A DNA stretch of 64,000 nt from Ilex aquifolium (Eukaryota; Streptophyta; Magnoliopsida; Aquifoliales; Aquifoliaceae): positions 36,914,323 to 36,978,322 of the forward strand of contig OX637395.1 in the NCBI GenBank assembly GCA_951799425.1, written 5' to 3'. Shown here in pieces: positions 1 through 11,912 of this stretch; the first letter of the stretch is position 1, and each line of letters starts with the position of its first letter. Position numbers and translations under genes: made by a program. Under the pieces are notes generated by a model. It did no database searches. It was not told where the DNA came from and worked only from the letters and a program-made list of their open reading frames with translations.

Positions 1-893
1 AGGAAATGCCTATCTAAAAACAATTACTTAAGCCTCTTTCTTAGGGCGTTTACCTTAATTTTTCATTCAAAAAGCTTATACACCCTCGGTCCCTAATATC
101 ATCCACTTTCACTTGGCATACATGCTGGGAAACCTAATTAAATGTATCCACTCTGCCCATTAGGTGAATAACTTTGTAACTGATATAGTCAACAAGGGAC
201 ACTAGATAAAACATCCATGACCTTCTAGCGGACAATCGTTTAAGAATTTCTTAGGGATGGGAGTATATGGAAGTTGACTAAATCATATTTCTAGAAGTTT
301 GCTATCCCTATGAAGTAAATTATATTGCAAGAAAATAATATTTTACACCACTATTTTTTACCACCGATATAGCTATAAAGCAGGAATCAAAGTTGAGTTT
401 AGTTTCGATCACAACATTTTATGTTTCGCTAAAAACTGAAATGAAACAGTGGCCGAAAAATAAAATTCTCAATTTTTCGGAATGTTTTAGATTGCTTTGT
501 GAGGTTATAGTAACATCTCGGTAGGTTTCAGCCAATGTTTCAAAATCAGAATTCCACATTATTTCTCCATTTATATTTTGTTTTCTAGAGATTTTCAACA
601 CATTTCTATTTCCAAGTTGATTGAACCTATGCACCAAACAAAATTTTGATATTTGCTATACATAAAAATCATTTTTTTTTCTTTATACATGTTTTGGGTG
701 ATGGACCTTTTTTAAGTTTCACAAAAGGAGTGAATTTGGTGATGGATGCTAAAGAAAGACTTCTTCACCACCCACCAACACATCTTTAAAGTACAACCAG
801 TTGAAATAGTGTCATTGGTACTTAATTCATCCAATTCACATGCAAGAAGACCCAAAAAAATCCTACGCAGGAAAGAATAAATGATCAACCTAC
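1..893 (-). other. Intron 3 (partial) of the FabZ gene
   Basis: AT-rich sequence between the donor of FabZ exon 3 (GT at 892-893 on the minus strand) and the window edge. The remaining FabZ exons should encode the family's stretch after MVE, but I find nothing like it here on the minus strand, so the next exon probably lies left of position 1. No other feature is supported. Confidence 0.6.
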
Positions 894-1514
894 CTCAACC
901 ATAAGAACACCAGGCATAATTGGCCTCTCTGGAAAATGCCCAGGGAAGAAATTATCGTTTATGGTCACATTCTTAATGGCGACTGCTGAAACGCCTGGAG
1001 TGTATTCAATCACTCTATCCACTAACAGAAATGGGAAGCTACAAACCACAAATTCAAATCACATCATCATTAACAATTAACAATACCCAGAAAGAAAGAA
1101 GATGTTGAATCAAATTCACATACCGGTGGGGCAAAATTTCTCGAATCTGATTGATATCCATCACTGTCGGAAATGCTGGGTACCCTGTAACAACAAATTA
1201 AAAATCACAGAGAGGGAGAGAGTGAGAGAAATAGAGATGGGTAAGGGAGCAAAATGCATACTCAATTCGATGGGGGTCTCTTGGGTTGTGCTTTCATTCG
1301 CAGTGGGAGTGCAGTTGGCGATGAAATTGTTCTGGGTCTTCTTCGATTGTGCAGATAACAGATGAGATCTAGAGGGACCGAGTGGCTGTCGAATGAATGC
1401 CGGAGTTTTTGACCGGTGCAAAGACAGAGAGACATTCTCGGGGGTTCGGTGAGAGGAGGGTGAGTGAGAATTGTGAGTGGAGAATATGGATTGGGAGAGA
1501 GCTGCGGAAGCCAT
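894..1514 (-). CDS. FABZ: Chloroplast 3-hydroxyacyl-[acyl-carrier-protein] dehydratase (FabZ), 5' part
   Basis: FabZ removes water from 3-hydroxyacyl-ACP in plastid type II fatty-acid synthesis, giving trans-2-enoyl-ACP. Three exons are visible on the minus strand: 1514-1262, 1184-1124 and 1038-894, all with GT/AG borders and matching phases. The start at 1514 opens a Ser/Thr-rich, acid-poor N-terminus ([12 protein letters not shown]...), a typical plastid transit peptide of about 75 residues. Exons 2 and 3 then give [25 protein letters not shown] and the diagnostic [20 protein letters not shown], which holds the catalytic His (GHFP) and the conserved Glu near the exon end. About 153 residues are present; plant FabZ is usually about 210-220, so roughly the last 65 lie outside the window. 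The family call is firm; plastid targeting is inferred. Confidence 0.92.
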
Positions 1515-1520
1515 TGTAGA

Positions 1521-1555
1521 GAGATAGAGATAGAGATAGAGATAGAGATAGAGAG
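1521..1555. repeat. GAGATA microsatellite in the FabZ leader
   Basis: About five to six copies of GAGATA (TATCTC on the FabZ strand) lie just upstream of the FabZ start codon. They fall in the probable 5' untranslated leader or core promoter, which on the FabZ strand is otherwise CT-rich (1515-1720). Confidence 0.85.
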
Positions 1556-1762
1556 ATGGAGCTGAGAGAAACAGAAGAGAAGAGAGATGGTCTTCAAGAG
1601 TCGGACCTAACAGCGCCAGCTGGGCATAAGAAGGGTGGGAGAGGGCGAGAGTAACGAGGTTGTGACAGTTGGGAACTACAGAGAGAGAGGGTGAAAGAGG
1701 GGGCGACAGTAACGAGGTTGGGGACAGTGGGCGAGAGTAGGTTAAGAAAAAGGAAGGCAATC

Positions 1763-2086
1763 AGCCAACCGGGGTAGCCCAGTTGGTCTGAGCCTCTAAT
1801 TTTTTAATGGGTGGTCAGGGTTCGAAATCCTCTAGACGCAATAGTGTAATTATTTGGTAAGATAAGATCTCAATTATTTAGATGAATGGTATTCAAGTCT
1901 TTGGTGTGAGTCTTGAGTCTCCGATAAAACGCAAGTTCTGATTTAACTGGTATATGAGTTGAGGGACCAGTTCATACACCGGATTTTATTCTTGGTTCTA
2001 CTCAGAGTTACCAGTCTGAGCGACATAAGTGCGCTTCTACTCGCTGAGGAGAGGCCATAAAATTTCTCCGTATTCGGAAGAAAAAA
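1763..2086 (+). mobile_element. tRNA-derived SINE with target-site duplication
   Basis: The element begins with a tRNA-like head carrying an RNA polymerase III A box (TAGCCCAGTTGG, 1775-1786) and B box (GGTTCGAAATCC, 1819-1830) at normal spacing, and ends in an A-rich tail. It is flanked by a 19-bp direct repeat with one mismatch: AAGAAAAAGGAAGGCAATC at 1744-1762 and AAGAAAAAGGAAAGCAATC at 2087-2105. The head resembles the plant Au-type SINE head, but I cannot confirm the family without a search. It sits about 250 bases upstream of the FabZ start codon, in its probable promoter. Confidence 0.85.
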
Positions 2087-2959
2087 AAGAAAAAGGAAAG
2101 CAATCTAATTTGAATAGTGTTATTTTGGGAATGTGTTAAATTTTACCCAATTAAATTTCCATTTAATTATTCTCATAACATTACTCTAATTATTTATCAA
2201 TGATATTGTAGTTTAAAAAATAACATGGACAACTTTTAAGTCAAATCTTTAATAAACTTTTTCTCTCTCAACCAAATTCACAATCTAGAGATCTCCGAAT
2301 TAAAATTTCTCTTTTAATTTAAATAATATTATTAAGATCTAAAAAATTAACATAATTATGTGACAAGGGAGAGCGTTTTCAACAGAAAAGTTTAATAGTT
2401 ATCGTCACAACAATACTATTAAGTTATATCACTATCAAATCATTATCTCAACAAATTATGTCATTTTTTTAGATTCAATAATATTACTCTTTTTATTTAT
2501 ATAGATGGTAAAAATTAAGTAAAAAATTATTTAATTTTATCATTATTTTTAGCATTTCAAAGTTGTTCTAATTTGAGAAAGGAGCATCAAGTGAGCGCCC
2601 TGAATGAATAAGAAATTGACAGAGAAAAGATAACAAAATGGATTTCAAATCAAACAACCCTTAGGTTTTATGTTTGTCGGGTAAAAGGTTTTGTAATTGA
2701 CTAATTTCATGAAATATTTTTGTAAATCTCAACATATTTTATAGTCATAATATTATAACGTTGAAAATCCGAAAGCATCAACAGAAGGGATGAGCTTGTG
2801 CTTTAAGCTATGTCAATAGACTTTTTGTATGCATGCACATATAAAGAGTCCTAGGTATTTATTCCATTAATGACTATTATGACAATTACAAATATTGTAG
2901 TCGTTATCTATATCTATATTATTTATAAATGTCAACATCTGTGAAAAACTTTTTATTTC

Positions 2960-3280
2960 TTATTTTATTCTTAATTATTATGATAAAGTTTATTATACCC
3001 ACTTATATAGTTCATCTAATTTATGTTTTTTACACTTATTTAACTTTCAACTTATTTTAAACTCTTTTATAAGGACTTCTAAATTCTTTTGAACTCATTT
3101 ATTAGTAGTACAAAGATTTTATATTTTATCCTTAATTATTATGTTAAAGTCTGTTATACTCACCTATATAGTTTCATTTAATTTATGTTTTTTACACCTA
3201 TTTGACTTTCAACTTATTTTGAACTTTTTTATAAAGACTTTTAAGTCCTTTTGAACTTATTTATTAGTAGTACAATTACA
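2960..3280. repeat. Imperfect tandem duplication, about 161-bp unit
   Basis: Two adjacent AT-rich copies with a period near 161 bp. For example, CTTAATTATTATG occurs at 2970 and 3131, and ATTAGTAGTACA at 3101 and about 3263. The copies differ by scattered substitutions, so the duplication is not recent. Confidence 0.75.
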
Positions 3281-3612
3281 TACAATTATTTATATCTATA
3301 TGAAGATGTAAAATCATATATATGTTAAATTATTATACACATGTAGTCACCAGGATGAATTTCACAGTCCAATATATGTTATATTTTATTTTTTGGTATC
3401 TAATAATATAATAATATTATAAGAGATCTAATCAATCTATTTAAAAAATAATAATTAATAATTAGTCATTACCCGTGCCCAAAGATACTATATAATAAAC
3501 AAAAAAAATTTAAACAATTGTCCAAATTCAAAAGGAATGACATAAAAATATTCATATCAATTCTTCTTTTAAAATGACTCGAAATATACCTCTGGAAAAA
3601 AAACCAAATATT

Positions 3613-3925
3613 AACATAACTTATTAAAATTTACAATCTTTAAGTAATAAATAAAATATTGCTCATTTATAAGACTCGCGAATTTATCACATTTACTACC
3701 ACTCAATCTAATAACACAACATAATTATAAACTCAGCCACCATAGTTTCAATCCACCTTATCCCCATGTAATAAATACCTCAAGCAAAAAAAACTATGAT
3801 AACATAATTAAATTCACAATCTTTAAATGATAAATAAAATCAATAAAATCTTACTCATTTATAAAACTAATGAATTTATCACCACTGTCATCATTCAATC
3901 CAAAATGACACAATATAATTATATA
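3613..3925. repeat. Imperfect direct repeat, about 188-bp spacing
   Basis: A segment starting AACATAACTTATTAAAATTT at 3613 recurs in diverged form from about 3801. Both copies carry ACAATCTTTAA, a GATAAATAAAAT-like stretch, CTCATTTATAA and GAATTTATCAC in the same order. No coding potential was seen. Confidence 0.6.
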
Positions 3926-4666
3926 TTTAATCACCAAATGTCCAATCTTCCACATATAAATATATACATAAACATATCCGCACACATTTCTTTTTTGGTT
4001 ACTAACAAACTCTCATAACCAATAAATGCTTTTGTTAGAAATACAATAATTCAAGTTTTTAAAATAAAATAATAATAAATTAATGTTTAATTAAAAAAGG
4101 ATAAAAATCACGGACATTCCCTAAGTTTTTACAATCTTACATGGACACCTTCTGACATTTTATAAATAACATGGAGACCCCCTATGTCTTCCTTACATCA
4201 ATGTTGCTAATGGAAATTGATAATTTCATCTCAAATTTTTTTATTATTTTTACAATTGCCCTTCTCCAAATTCAGTACCAAAAAAATTAAAAATTTAATA
4301 AAATCAAATAAAATTTGATGTAGTACCCAAAAAATTGATTAAATGAATTTCAATATTAATTTGATAACAATAAAAATTAATTTGATATTAATTTAACAAA
4401 GTTGAATATAAATTGGACAAAATTAAATGTCAATTTTTGATAATATAATAATTTACAATCTAAGGTTTATTTCGTGTTGAATATTATTTGGTGTTTATAG
4501 TCAATGTGCTATTTTTTATTTATATTAAGTGTTATTTACAAATTAAGAAGTAAGTGGCAATTAGTTTCAGGGAATAAATAATTGAATAACATGTAGTTTC
4601 ATCTATTTTATGAAGTAAATAATAACAAAAATGACATAGGGGAAACAAAAAAAAAAAAGATAATAG

Positions 4667-4669
<3 letters not shown>

Positions 4670-4699
<30 letters not shown>
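4670..4699. repeat. GA microsatellite
   Basis: Uninterrupted (GA)15 tract in AT-rich intergenic DNA. Confidence 0.9.
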
Positions 4700-4703
<4 letters not shown>

Positions 4704-5080
4704 AAGAGTTATATGAAATATGAGAGTCTTAAAATTATAAAATGAATGAAAGTTTAATTAGGACCATCGGATTAAAACGATTTGAACTACGAAAAGCTCA
4801 AGACAAACAATCTAGTTATTTTATTACATATATTAGATGTACAAATGTCTAAAAGAGTCGAAGAGATACTTAAATAAATGATAAATTAGGTATTCAAAAA
4901 CTTATATAATAAATTAATAATTAAAATTAATAATAATTAAATATAGATTAATTATTTGATACCTAATTTATTATTTAATTTAATTACACATAATTTATAT
5001 TTTTTATAAAAATAATATTATTTAAATGTATTTACGTGTAACGCATGTCAGACATTATTAGTCTAACAAAAAGAGCATAT

Positions 5081-5444
5081 AGAACATCTTTAATCCTCAC
5101 CTTTTTTTAAACACAAATTTAAATTTGAGTAAAAAAACTCTTAATTTTTTTTTTTTCAATATTAGACTCATACCTATATCAAATTAAGGGAGATTCATTT
5201 TTTTTTTAATTCAAATCAAGGGAGACTCAAAATCCATACCCAAAACTTTAATGGTGAGATTTCATCATGTTTTAAAGATCCAATGATCACATTTTACCCT
5301 CTTTTGAGTTTGAATTTGTCCTCATTTAAATTTGAGTTTATCTATGTTGTTTTTCTATTAGAAATGTCTATACCAAATCAAATTTTTTACTTTTTTTTTT
5401 ACTCAAATTTGGGTAAGAATTTGAGTTTTCATTTGAGATGGTCT
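5081..5444. mobile_element. MITE-like inverted-repeat element
   Basis: The left end reads AGAACATCTTTAATCCTCAC. The reverse complement of the right end reads AGACCATCTCAAATGAAAAC. Both are followed inward by a copy of 'CAAATTT...AAATTTGAG'. This resembles the common plant MITE end 'gagcatctccaatg'. I could not settle the exact borders or a target duplication. It ends about 250 bases upstream of the hyccin start codon. Confidence 0.45.
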
Positions 5445-5692
5445 AAAAAGAATGAGAGAGAAAGAGAGACCAAAAAAAAAGTAAGAAATGGGTCTAGAAT
5501 ATAGATCACTTGGGATAATAAAAACTATGAGTGTCTTTTCTGAAATTTTAATAAATCCCAAGGGATATATGTATAATTCTCCCTAACATTTACCAAGTAC
5601 ATCCACTCTTCCGTTCGACTCTTTTTCTCCCCCATCTAAATACCACACCGGAGGAGGAGAGAGACTGACCGGTACACCCACCCACCATTAAA

Positions 5693-6997
5693 ATGGATTT
5701 CCACCTCAACCACCACCTCCCCGGCGGCTCTCCTTCCTCCTCCACCTCCTCCTCCGACCGGAACCCTAACTCCTCTTCCCACCACCACAATAATGGCCAC
5801 AACACCAACAACGACCCAATGCACTCCTGGTGGGAGTCCATCTCCAAAGCCCGCTCTCGCATCCACCTCCTCTCTTCCATCCTCCCCGACTCCACTTCCA
5901 ATTCTCTCTCCTCCGTCGCCGACTCCGACCGCCCTGCCCGCTCTCTCCTCTCCTCCTCCGCGGCCTACTCTGCCGTCTCCTCTCTTCTATCCTCCCCTTC
6001 CTCCGGCTCCGGCGATGATCCCCTCTGCCACTGGCTCTACGACACTTTCCTCTCCTCCGATTCTGATCTCCGCCTCGTCGTCCTCTCCTTCATCCCCCTC
6101 CTCTCCTCTCTCTACCTCTCCCGGATTCACTCCAATTCCATCCCCTCCTCCTCCGCCACCACTGCCACGCCCTCCCTCGCTGGCTTCGAAGCCGTTCTTC
6201 TCGCTCTCTACTCCTCCGAAACCAAATCACGCGCCGGCAAACCTATCCTGATTAACATTCCCGATCTCTCTCAGCCCTCTCTTTACCACACGCCTCGAAA
6301 CAATATCGTTACTAGTAAGTCAAACCCTAACCCTAATTCTTCTTCAGCCAGTCAATCTAATCGGTTACCGTCTATCGGAGTTCTTTGTCCTCCCTTAGAG
6401 CCCCAAAACGCTGTGAAATCAACGAAACGTGCCTGCATTGTTGGCGTCGCATTAGATTGTTATTACAAGCAGATCTCCCAGATGCCGAGTTGGTCCAAGC
6501 TCGATTTCTGTACATTCGTGGCCGATTGGGCCGGTCAGGACTGCCCTTGCAAGTTCGAATTTGACCAAAAAACCGACCTTGTCATCGAAAACAACGGATT
6601 TTCTGAGAATTCTAGGGTTCAGGAAATCAATGATGCTGTGGAAGAGATGAGGAATTTGAGAATTGGTGAAAATTCGGAGAATTCGATCCCAAAAGGGCCT
6701 AGAATTCCGTTGCCATGGGAGCTATTCCAACCGGTGTTGAGAATTATGGGGCACTGTTTGTTGGGTCCCCTGAATTCGGAGGATGTGAAGGACTCTGCTT
6801 CAGTGGCAGTGCGGTGTTTGTATGCAAGGGCTTCGCATGATTTGGTTCCGCAGGCAATTTTGGCAGCAAGGAGTTTGATTCAGCTTGATAATAGAGCACG
6901 TGAGGCAGCAAAAGCTGCAGCAGCAGCCAATGCTGCTTCCAATGCTAATACGCCGAGTAAAGCAAAGAAGCCGGAGATCCTTTTGGTTTCGAAATGA
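5693..6997 (+). CDS. Hyccin-family protein (FAM126-like), putative PI4K-alpha complex subunit
   Basis: A single-exon gene of 434 codons, GC-rich and CT-rich in its first third, with its start at 5693 in good context. The core DDPLCHWLYDTFLSSDSDLR, then about residues 130-200 ending in 'FEAVLLALYSSE...GKPILINIPDLSQPSLYH', lines up by eye with animal hyccin/FAM126 ('EPVCHQLFEF', 'IEALLLGVYNLE', 'FRIPSLSKPSVYH'). In plants, hyccin proteins are reported as scaffold subunits of the plasma-membrane PI4K-alpha-1 complex, with NPG and EFOP partners, that makes PI4P. The first 50 residues are low-complexity Ser/Pro/His. The C-terminus has an Ala-rich helix (AREAAKAAAAANAAS) and a basic tail. No membrane segment is seen. 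The family is known; the role here is inferred. Confidence 0.85.
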   Translation: MDFHLNHHLPGGSPSSSTSSSDRNPNSSSHHHNNGHNTNNDPMHSWWESISKARSRIHLLSSILPDSTSNSLSSVADSDRPARSLLSSSAAYSAVSSLLSSPSSGSGDDPLCHWLYDTFLSSDSDLRLVVLSFIPLLSSLYLSRIHSNSIPSSSATTATPSLAGFEAVLLALYSSETKSRAGKPILINIPDLSQPSLYHTPRNNIVTSKSNPNPNSSSASQSNRLPSIGVLCPPLEPQNAVKSTKRACIVGVALDCYYKQISQMPSWSKLDFCTFVADWAGQDCPCKFEFDQKTDLVIENNGFSENSRVQEINDAVEEMRNLRIGENSENSIPKGPRIPLPWELFQPVLRIMGHCLLGPLNSEDVKDSASVAVRCLYARASHDLVPQAILAARSLIQLDNRAREAAKAAAAANAASNANTPSKAKKPEILLVSK

Positions 6998-8102
6998 AGG
7001 CATAGTATGTACTCTTTTAACTTTATTACGGTTTTCTTGGTGAGATTGTATGTGATTTTCTGTTAGTTAAGAGCTATAAGCGTGAATATGTTTGTGTATT
7101 TATATACTGCGAGATTAATTTGTAAGCTTTCCCAAGATTCAAGTTCTGTATAATTGTTACTTTCTTTGTGTTGATGGATATTGTTGTATGAGGTGGATTG
7201 TATATCGCGCACGCCTATTGTTTCAGCTGATGACACTTGAATGTTAGTTAGCATTTTCAGTGATGTGTTTCACTTATGTTGGAAGTTGGTTACTTGGGTC
7301 TTGTGCGTTTATTCCAAATCCATTTATTGTGTACCATCATTTGTGTTGTATATTATAACTTTATCTCTAGTGACTATTTGTTTAGGCTGTCTTTTGATAA
7401 TCAATCGGTGATCATGAATGATCTACTATTGGATTCGTAGTTGGAGGCTGTGAGTGGTTGTTTTGTCACTTTTTAAGTTGCTAGATATAAGGATAGGACA
7501 GTGCGTCTCTCTTTTCATTCTTGTTGATTAAATTTCCTAGGCCTCTAGAAAGATTGATGTAGAAGCTATTATTTCCTTCAATCCAAATTCGTGGGCCTCT
7601 AGAATGGGAAATTTTCTCGAAATCCAATGATTGTGATTTTTTGATGTCTGGATATGGACTGTAATGTTTGTATCCAACGTAAGGTAATAACTATCAACTT
7701 AATGAGTTTATCCAATTTTCCTACTTTAATGAAACCTGTTATTATAACTGATTAGCATTTTAATAACCATAGATGATTTAAATTTTGTCAGCCCCTTGTT
7801 CTTCCCGGAATTTGCTGAAATTTCTTTCCATGCTACCCTACTACAGCTATCTCAGGTTCTGTATTGCAATGCATGCTAGCTCTTATTCCCTTCATGCTTG
7901 TTTACCTCATGAACCATTAGCACTTTCTACCGAGGGATGAGCTTTTTGGCAGGTACAACTAAGCATCTTGGACATCGGTCAAATAAGCACCATGAACCAA
8001 GTTTACTCGACACTTATTTGGTCAGATCATAAGAATCCTTTTTGATGTTATTGCTGGAAAGTTTCCTTCCAATATGATATTGTAACAGGTCTTCACTAGT
8101 TT

Positions 8103-8262
8103 AGTCCCCAATAATTGAGGGTGCTAGGCAAGACCAAGGTATGTACCAGATATAATTAACCTTACATTTGTTAATATTTGCACAAAGTTGTGCAAATGTT
8201 TGAACCCACAACTTTGCAGTTGTTAACTTGAACGTTTTACCATCGAGGCCGGAGGCCCTTCA
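8103..8262 (-). mobile_element. SINE-like element, inverted
   Basis: On the minus strand a tRNA-like head (CGATGGTAAAACG...) is followed by a B-box-like GGGTTCAAAC (8198-8207). The body ends CCCTCAATTATTGGGGAC. A related minus-strand copy lies at 50790-50945, with a matching head and the same 3' phrase. No target duplication was found. Confidence 0.5.
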
Positions 8263-10077
8263 AAGTTCCTATAGGACATTGTAATGCAATAGAACAAACT
8301 TGACAAAATATGGCAACAAGTTGTATTAAACTCAAACAGCAATTATAAATGTTAATTATCGAAACCTGGCTTTGTAGGGCTTATGTTTTCTTCTAGTATA
8401 AATTATACTACAGAGGTTTCGTCTTGGTCGGTTTAGGACGACCAGCCACAACCGTCAAGTAGTTCTTCGGAGCGATCCCCGTAGCAGTTCTATGGGTTGA
8501 GTTGGAACAGTCTCTGATGCTCGACCACGAACGGCGGCTGGAACTTGAAAATTGCCTTTCTAACTCTCCGTTCACACAGTTCTCAAAGTAGAGGAGGAAG
8601 GGTGGGCAGTTGAGCAAAGACGAGTGGGAGTTACAAGAGACAATGGCTTCATTAGAGCTAAGCATCACAAATGGGAGAGAGGGTCCTTTTGGAAGGAGGT
8701 AGAAAGAAGGGGGGAGGGGTGTCCTAGGGTGGACTACTGAAGAAACGTGGAGGTTTTTCTCTGCTGATAGTAACCTGAAGTAAATGATGGCATCCAATGG
8801 TCAATTGAGTTAAAGTGTTCGGGTGATTATAAATTCCCATCTATAAGGTGGTATGACTAATGGTGGGATGAAGAAAATTGAGTCAAAAGTGAATTTAATA
8901 GTATTTGGTGGAGTATCACAAAAAAAATTGGATTTAGTTAGCAGAGAGTAGTTGGTGATTCCTCATTTAAGTTAGAATAGGTTTAGTTTTGGTGCAAGAA
9001 AGAATATCATGGAAATAGACATAATCTGTGCACTATTTTGAGCCAGCATGCTCGGAGGACTTTTTATTGCAAATCGTATTCTCTTTCATTTTTATTCATT
9101 TGTGAGCATGAATCAGGATTGAATCATTATTTTCCGTTTTTTAGGGTCAAACTTGGGGTAGGGTGACGATATGAACTATTTCTCCTTTTAAAGCACCTGT
9201 GGAAGACATTTATGCTCTATATGTGCGCTGCGATGAATCAGAGTAGAATCCATGTGATACAGAGCTAGCAATAACAGAGTTTTGACATTTATCACATGGT
9301 ACATTATCTTAGAAAAGGGAACTAGTGCCCCAGTCGATAGGGTCATTCCAATTATCTGTAAAGAAATGCATTCAGAGTTTAAGATAGGTTTTTTGTCGAG
9401 CTTTGATTGCTGTTAACTTCTGTTATTCCGAGTTCTCTTGTTATAATTCTTTTTGCTTGTGTCGATGTATATATGCATCTATAGATATGTATATATAAAA
9501 CCGTAATGCGTTGCATAGATTGGTATTGGGATAGTTTTTACACTTAAAATTGTGGGCATATAGAACAAGTACATTCCCCTCTCATCTTATTTGTCATGCC
9601 ATTTCATGAGCTACATTGTCATCAGCTGGACGTCGAGCACTTCTTTGCATAGTTGAGGGACTTTATTCTGTGTGTTGAGAACTGTTCCTCTTTTCTTCTT
9701 TTCTGCATTGCTTTGGAATTGGCTCAACTTAATCTTGTCAAGGTAATCCCCTTGTTTGTATTTGTGGTAAAATTAATGTTTGCACTAGAAGATAAGGATT
9801 AGGAAACAGAAATGTTGAATGATTTTCAGAATGTAAGGTTTTTTTTTTTTTGAGTTTGCAATTTGTTGATGTGTGTTTTAGAGGTGGATGTCTTATGTCT
9901 AAGGATCAACCATTGAGGAAAAGTGCAATAATGATAGAAACATCAATTGAAGTTGCACAAAAATAGAACTTATGTAGAGTAAGTTCACCTCCTAGGTCCC
10001 CAGTCAACTCTACAATGCCTTTCTTTGTTTTGGCTGTTGTAGAAATCAATGTACATACTAAAGCGTTTCCCACAATC

Positions 10078-10360
10078 AAAGCACTTTGAATTTTGTGGGT
10101 TGAGAGGAACCGTAGACTTTTTGAAGGAAAGGAGGAGAGGGATTTGTTATGGGATAATGCGAAGTTTTTGACATCTCTTCTATATGTGGTATTTATGAAT
10201 TCTGAGACATTCCTTTATCGGTTCTTCAACACAATTAGATAACCGTTTGTAGTTGATGAGTCTTTTTTGATGTACTTCAAATTTGTTTATACATTTGTAA
10301 ATCCACCATTTATGTACATTTTGATCTTTCTATGAAACGAAAGTTGTTTTCTGTCAAATA
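10078..10360 (+). mobile_element. LINE 3'-end fragment
   Basis: One frame reads LWVERNRRLFEGKEERDLLW, which matches the 'W.ERN.R.F' signature near the end of plant L1-type LINE reverse-transcriptase proteins. It is followed by a degenerate AT-rich 3' region ending around 'ATGAAACGAAAGTTGTTTTC'. Everything upstream is missing, so this is a 5'-truncated dead copy. Confidence 0.5.
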
Positions 10361-10404
10361 ATTTGGTGGATTGAAGAAAATTTGACACCAAGGGCTTCTA
10401 CTCA

Positions 10405-10423
10405 CCCCCGCGGATCGCGGGGG
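10405..10423. other. GC-rich perfect hairpin
   Basis: CCCCCGCG and CGCGGGGG form a perfect 8-bp stem around a GAT loop, followed immediately by the short palindrome CCTTTAAAGG. It is strikingly GC-rich for this AT-rich region. It is not followed by a CTRR end, so I do not call it a Helitron terminus. Confidence 0.6.
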
Positions 10424-11912
10424 ACCTTTAAAGGGCATCTATGTTCTTCTTTTATATTCGGCTTCTAATGTGATTTTGATATGGTTCAAAAAATGCTGAA
10501 GAGATCCGGATTGAGATAGTAAAGGTCACGATTGCAGGGTCTGAATGATAGTGTGGAGGACAGTGGAATTGAGAATATGTGCTTAAGAAGGATCATGGCC
10601 ATTTTGCTACATAAAGAATTGGGGTTTGTATCGTGGTTAATCGATTTTTCCTCTCTCTCTCACATTGGTTTTCATCTTATATTAACATGAGACAACATAT
10701 TCATATCAAATTTTTTTTATTTTAAATAATAATTTTAATTTGTGACTTTGATTTAAAAGCAGTATGCCCGACATATTATACTTCTTGTTCAATTGATTCT
10801 TTGCATCTCTAAATGATCTTGAAATCGATAATGCAACCATTTTATTTAATGATCAGGAAAAGGATAATTCAGTCAATCTATATATAATTCAGCAAAGGAA
10901 AAATTACACTTAGATCTCATATGTCACTGAATCACCTAGATTTCTTGACATTTAAAATATTATATACAGATCTCCTGAAGTTTGTAAGTGCCTAACATAT
11001 AGACATATGCTATTAATGTTCGTTAGTATATCCGTTAGTAAATTATATCCAGATCCCTAAAATTTGAAACGTGTAATATTTAGACTCTTTAAGTTTAAAA
11101 TATTATACTTTGACCAAAAAAATACTTAAATTAAAGATAGAATATCAAATATTTTAAATTTTAAATCTTATACTAAATAAACTTTTCACTTTGGGTTAAT
11201 TTTTTCATTATGAAATACGAACATCTATAATAATAAGATAGAACCTAATTTGAATCTTTTTTCACTTCAAAATTTAATTTAATTTAAATTCATTTGGGAA
11301 AGCACAAGGATGGCTCAGATTCATTCTAATTTTATCTCAACGGTCTAGATTTTATCTAATTCTTCTAATTGAATCTAATGGCCCACATTTCATCTCACAT
11401 AAAAAAAAATCCCGCCCAAATGAAACCCAATCCCATACGCTGCCCACCCCTACCCTTACACGGCTACTCTCTCTCTCTCTTCTCCAGCAGACTGCTCACC
11501 CCTACCCTCCTCTGCCATGGCTCATGGCTCAGCACAGCAACGATCAAAAAAAATCTACACGCTACCCACCTACACGCTACCCATCCCTACACTCTATGCA
11601 GACCCATTACACCCACACTACTCACCTTTCACTCCTCTGTCATGGCTCGACCAACGTTCTCAGCGGCAGCACAGCGGCGATCAGCGACAGCTCAGGTACA
11701 GCCCAGGATCAGCGACAGCCCAGCGGCGATCAGCGACAGCTCAACCCAGGTACCTCCCTCTCCCCCTCTCTTTCTCTCTCTCCAATCGCTCTCTCTGTCT
11801 CACTCCCATGAGGGTTTCGAAACCCATAATTTGGGTTTGTGGGTTTCAAACCTTGAGGTTAGAATTTCGATTTGGGTTTGTGGAATTTCGATATGGATTT
11901 TTGGAATTTCGA

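Larger units (their letters stand above)
2106..5080. other. AT-rich intergenic sequence
   Basis: Between the SINE and the MITE-like element upstream of the hyccin gene I see no coding sequence. The stretch holds two imperfect duplications (listed separately), a GA microsatellite, and a segment near 4100-4230 with repeated 'ggacat/ggacacc/ggagacccc' phrases of the kind found in plant transposon ends, which I could not assign. Confidence 0.6.
6998..10884. other. Intergenic region downstream of hyccin
   Basis: No convincing gene. The first few hundred bases are probably the hyccin 3' untranslated region. The rest holds an inverted SINE-like copy (8103-8262), a LINE 3' fragment (10078-10360) and a GC-rich hairpin (10405-10423). 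A 129-codon minus-strand open frame at 8408-8797 has no recognisable domain and is not called. Confidence 0.55.

Noticed and set aside
1161..1760. 199-codon minus-strand frame covering the FabZ first exon
   Set aside because: It reads through the CT-rich leader and into intron 1. Only the part from the ATG at 1514 to the splice site at 1262 is used.
8408..8797. 129-codon minus-strand open frame
   Set aside because: No recognisable domain, odd composition, and no supporting start or splice context; treated as chance.
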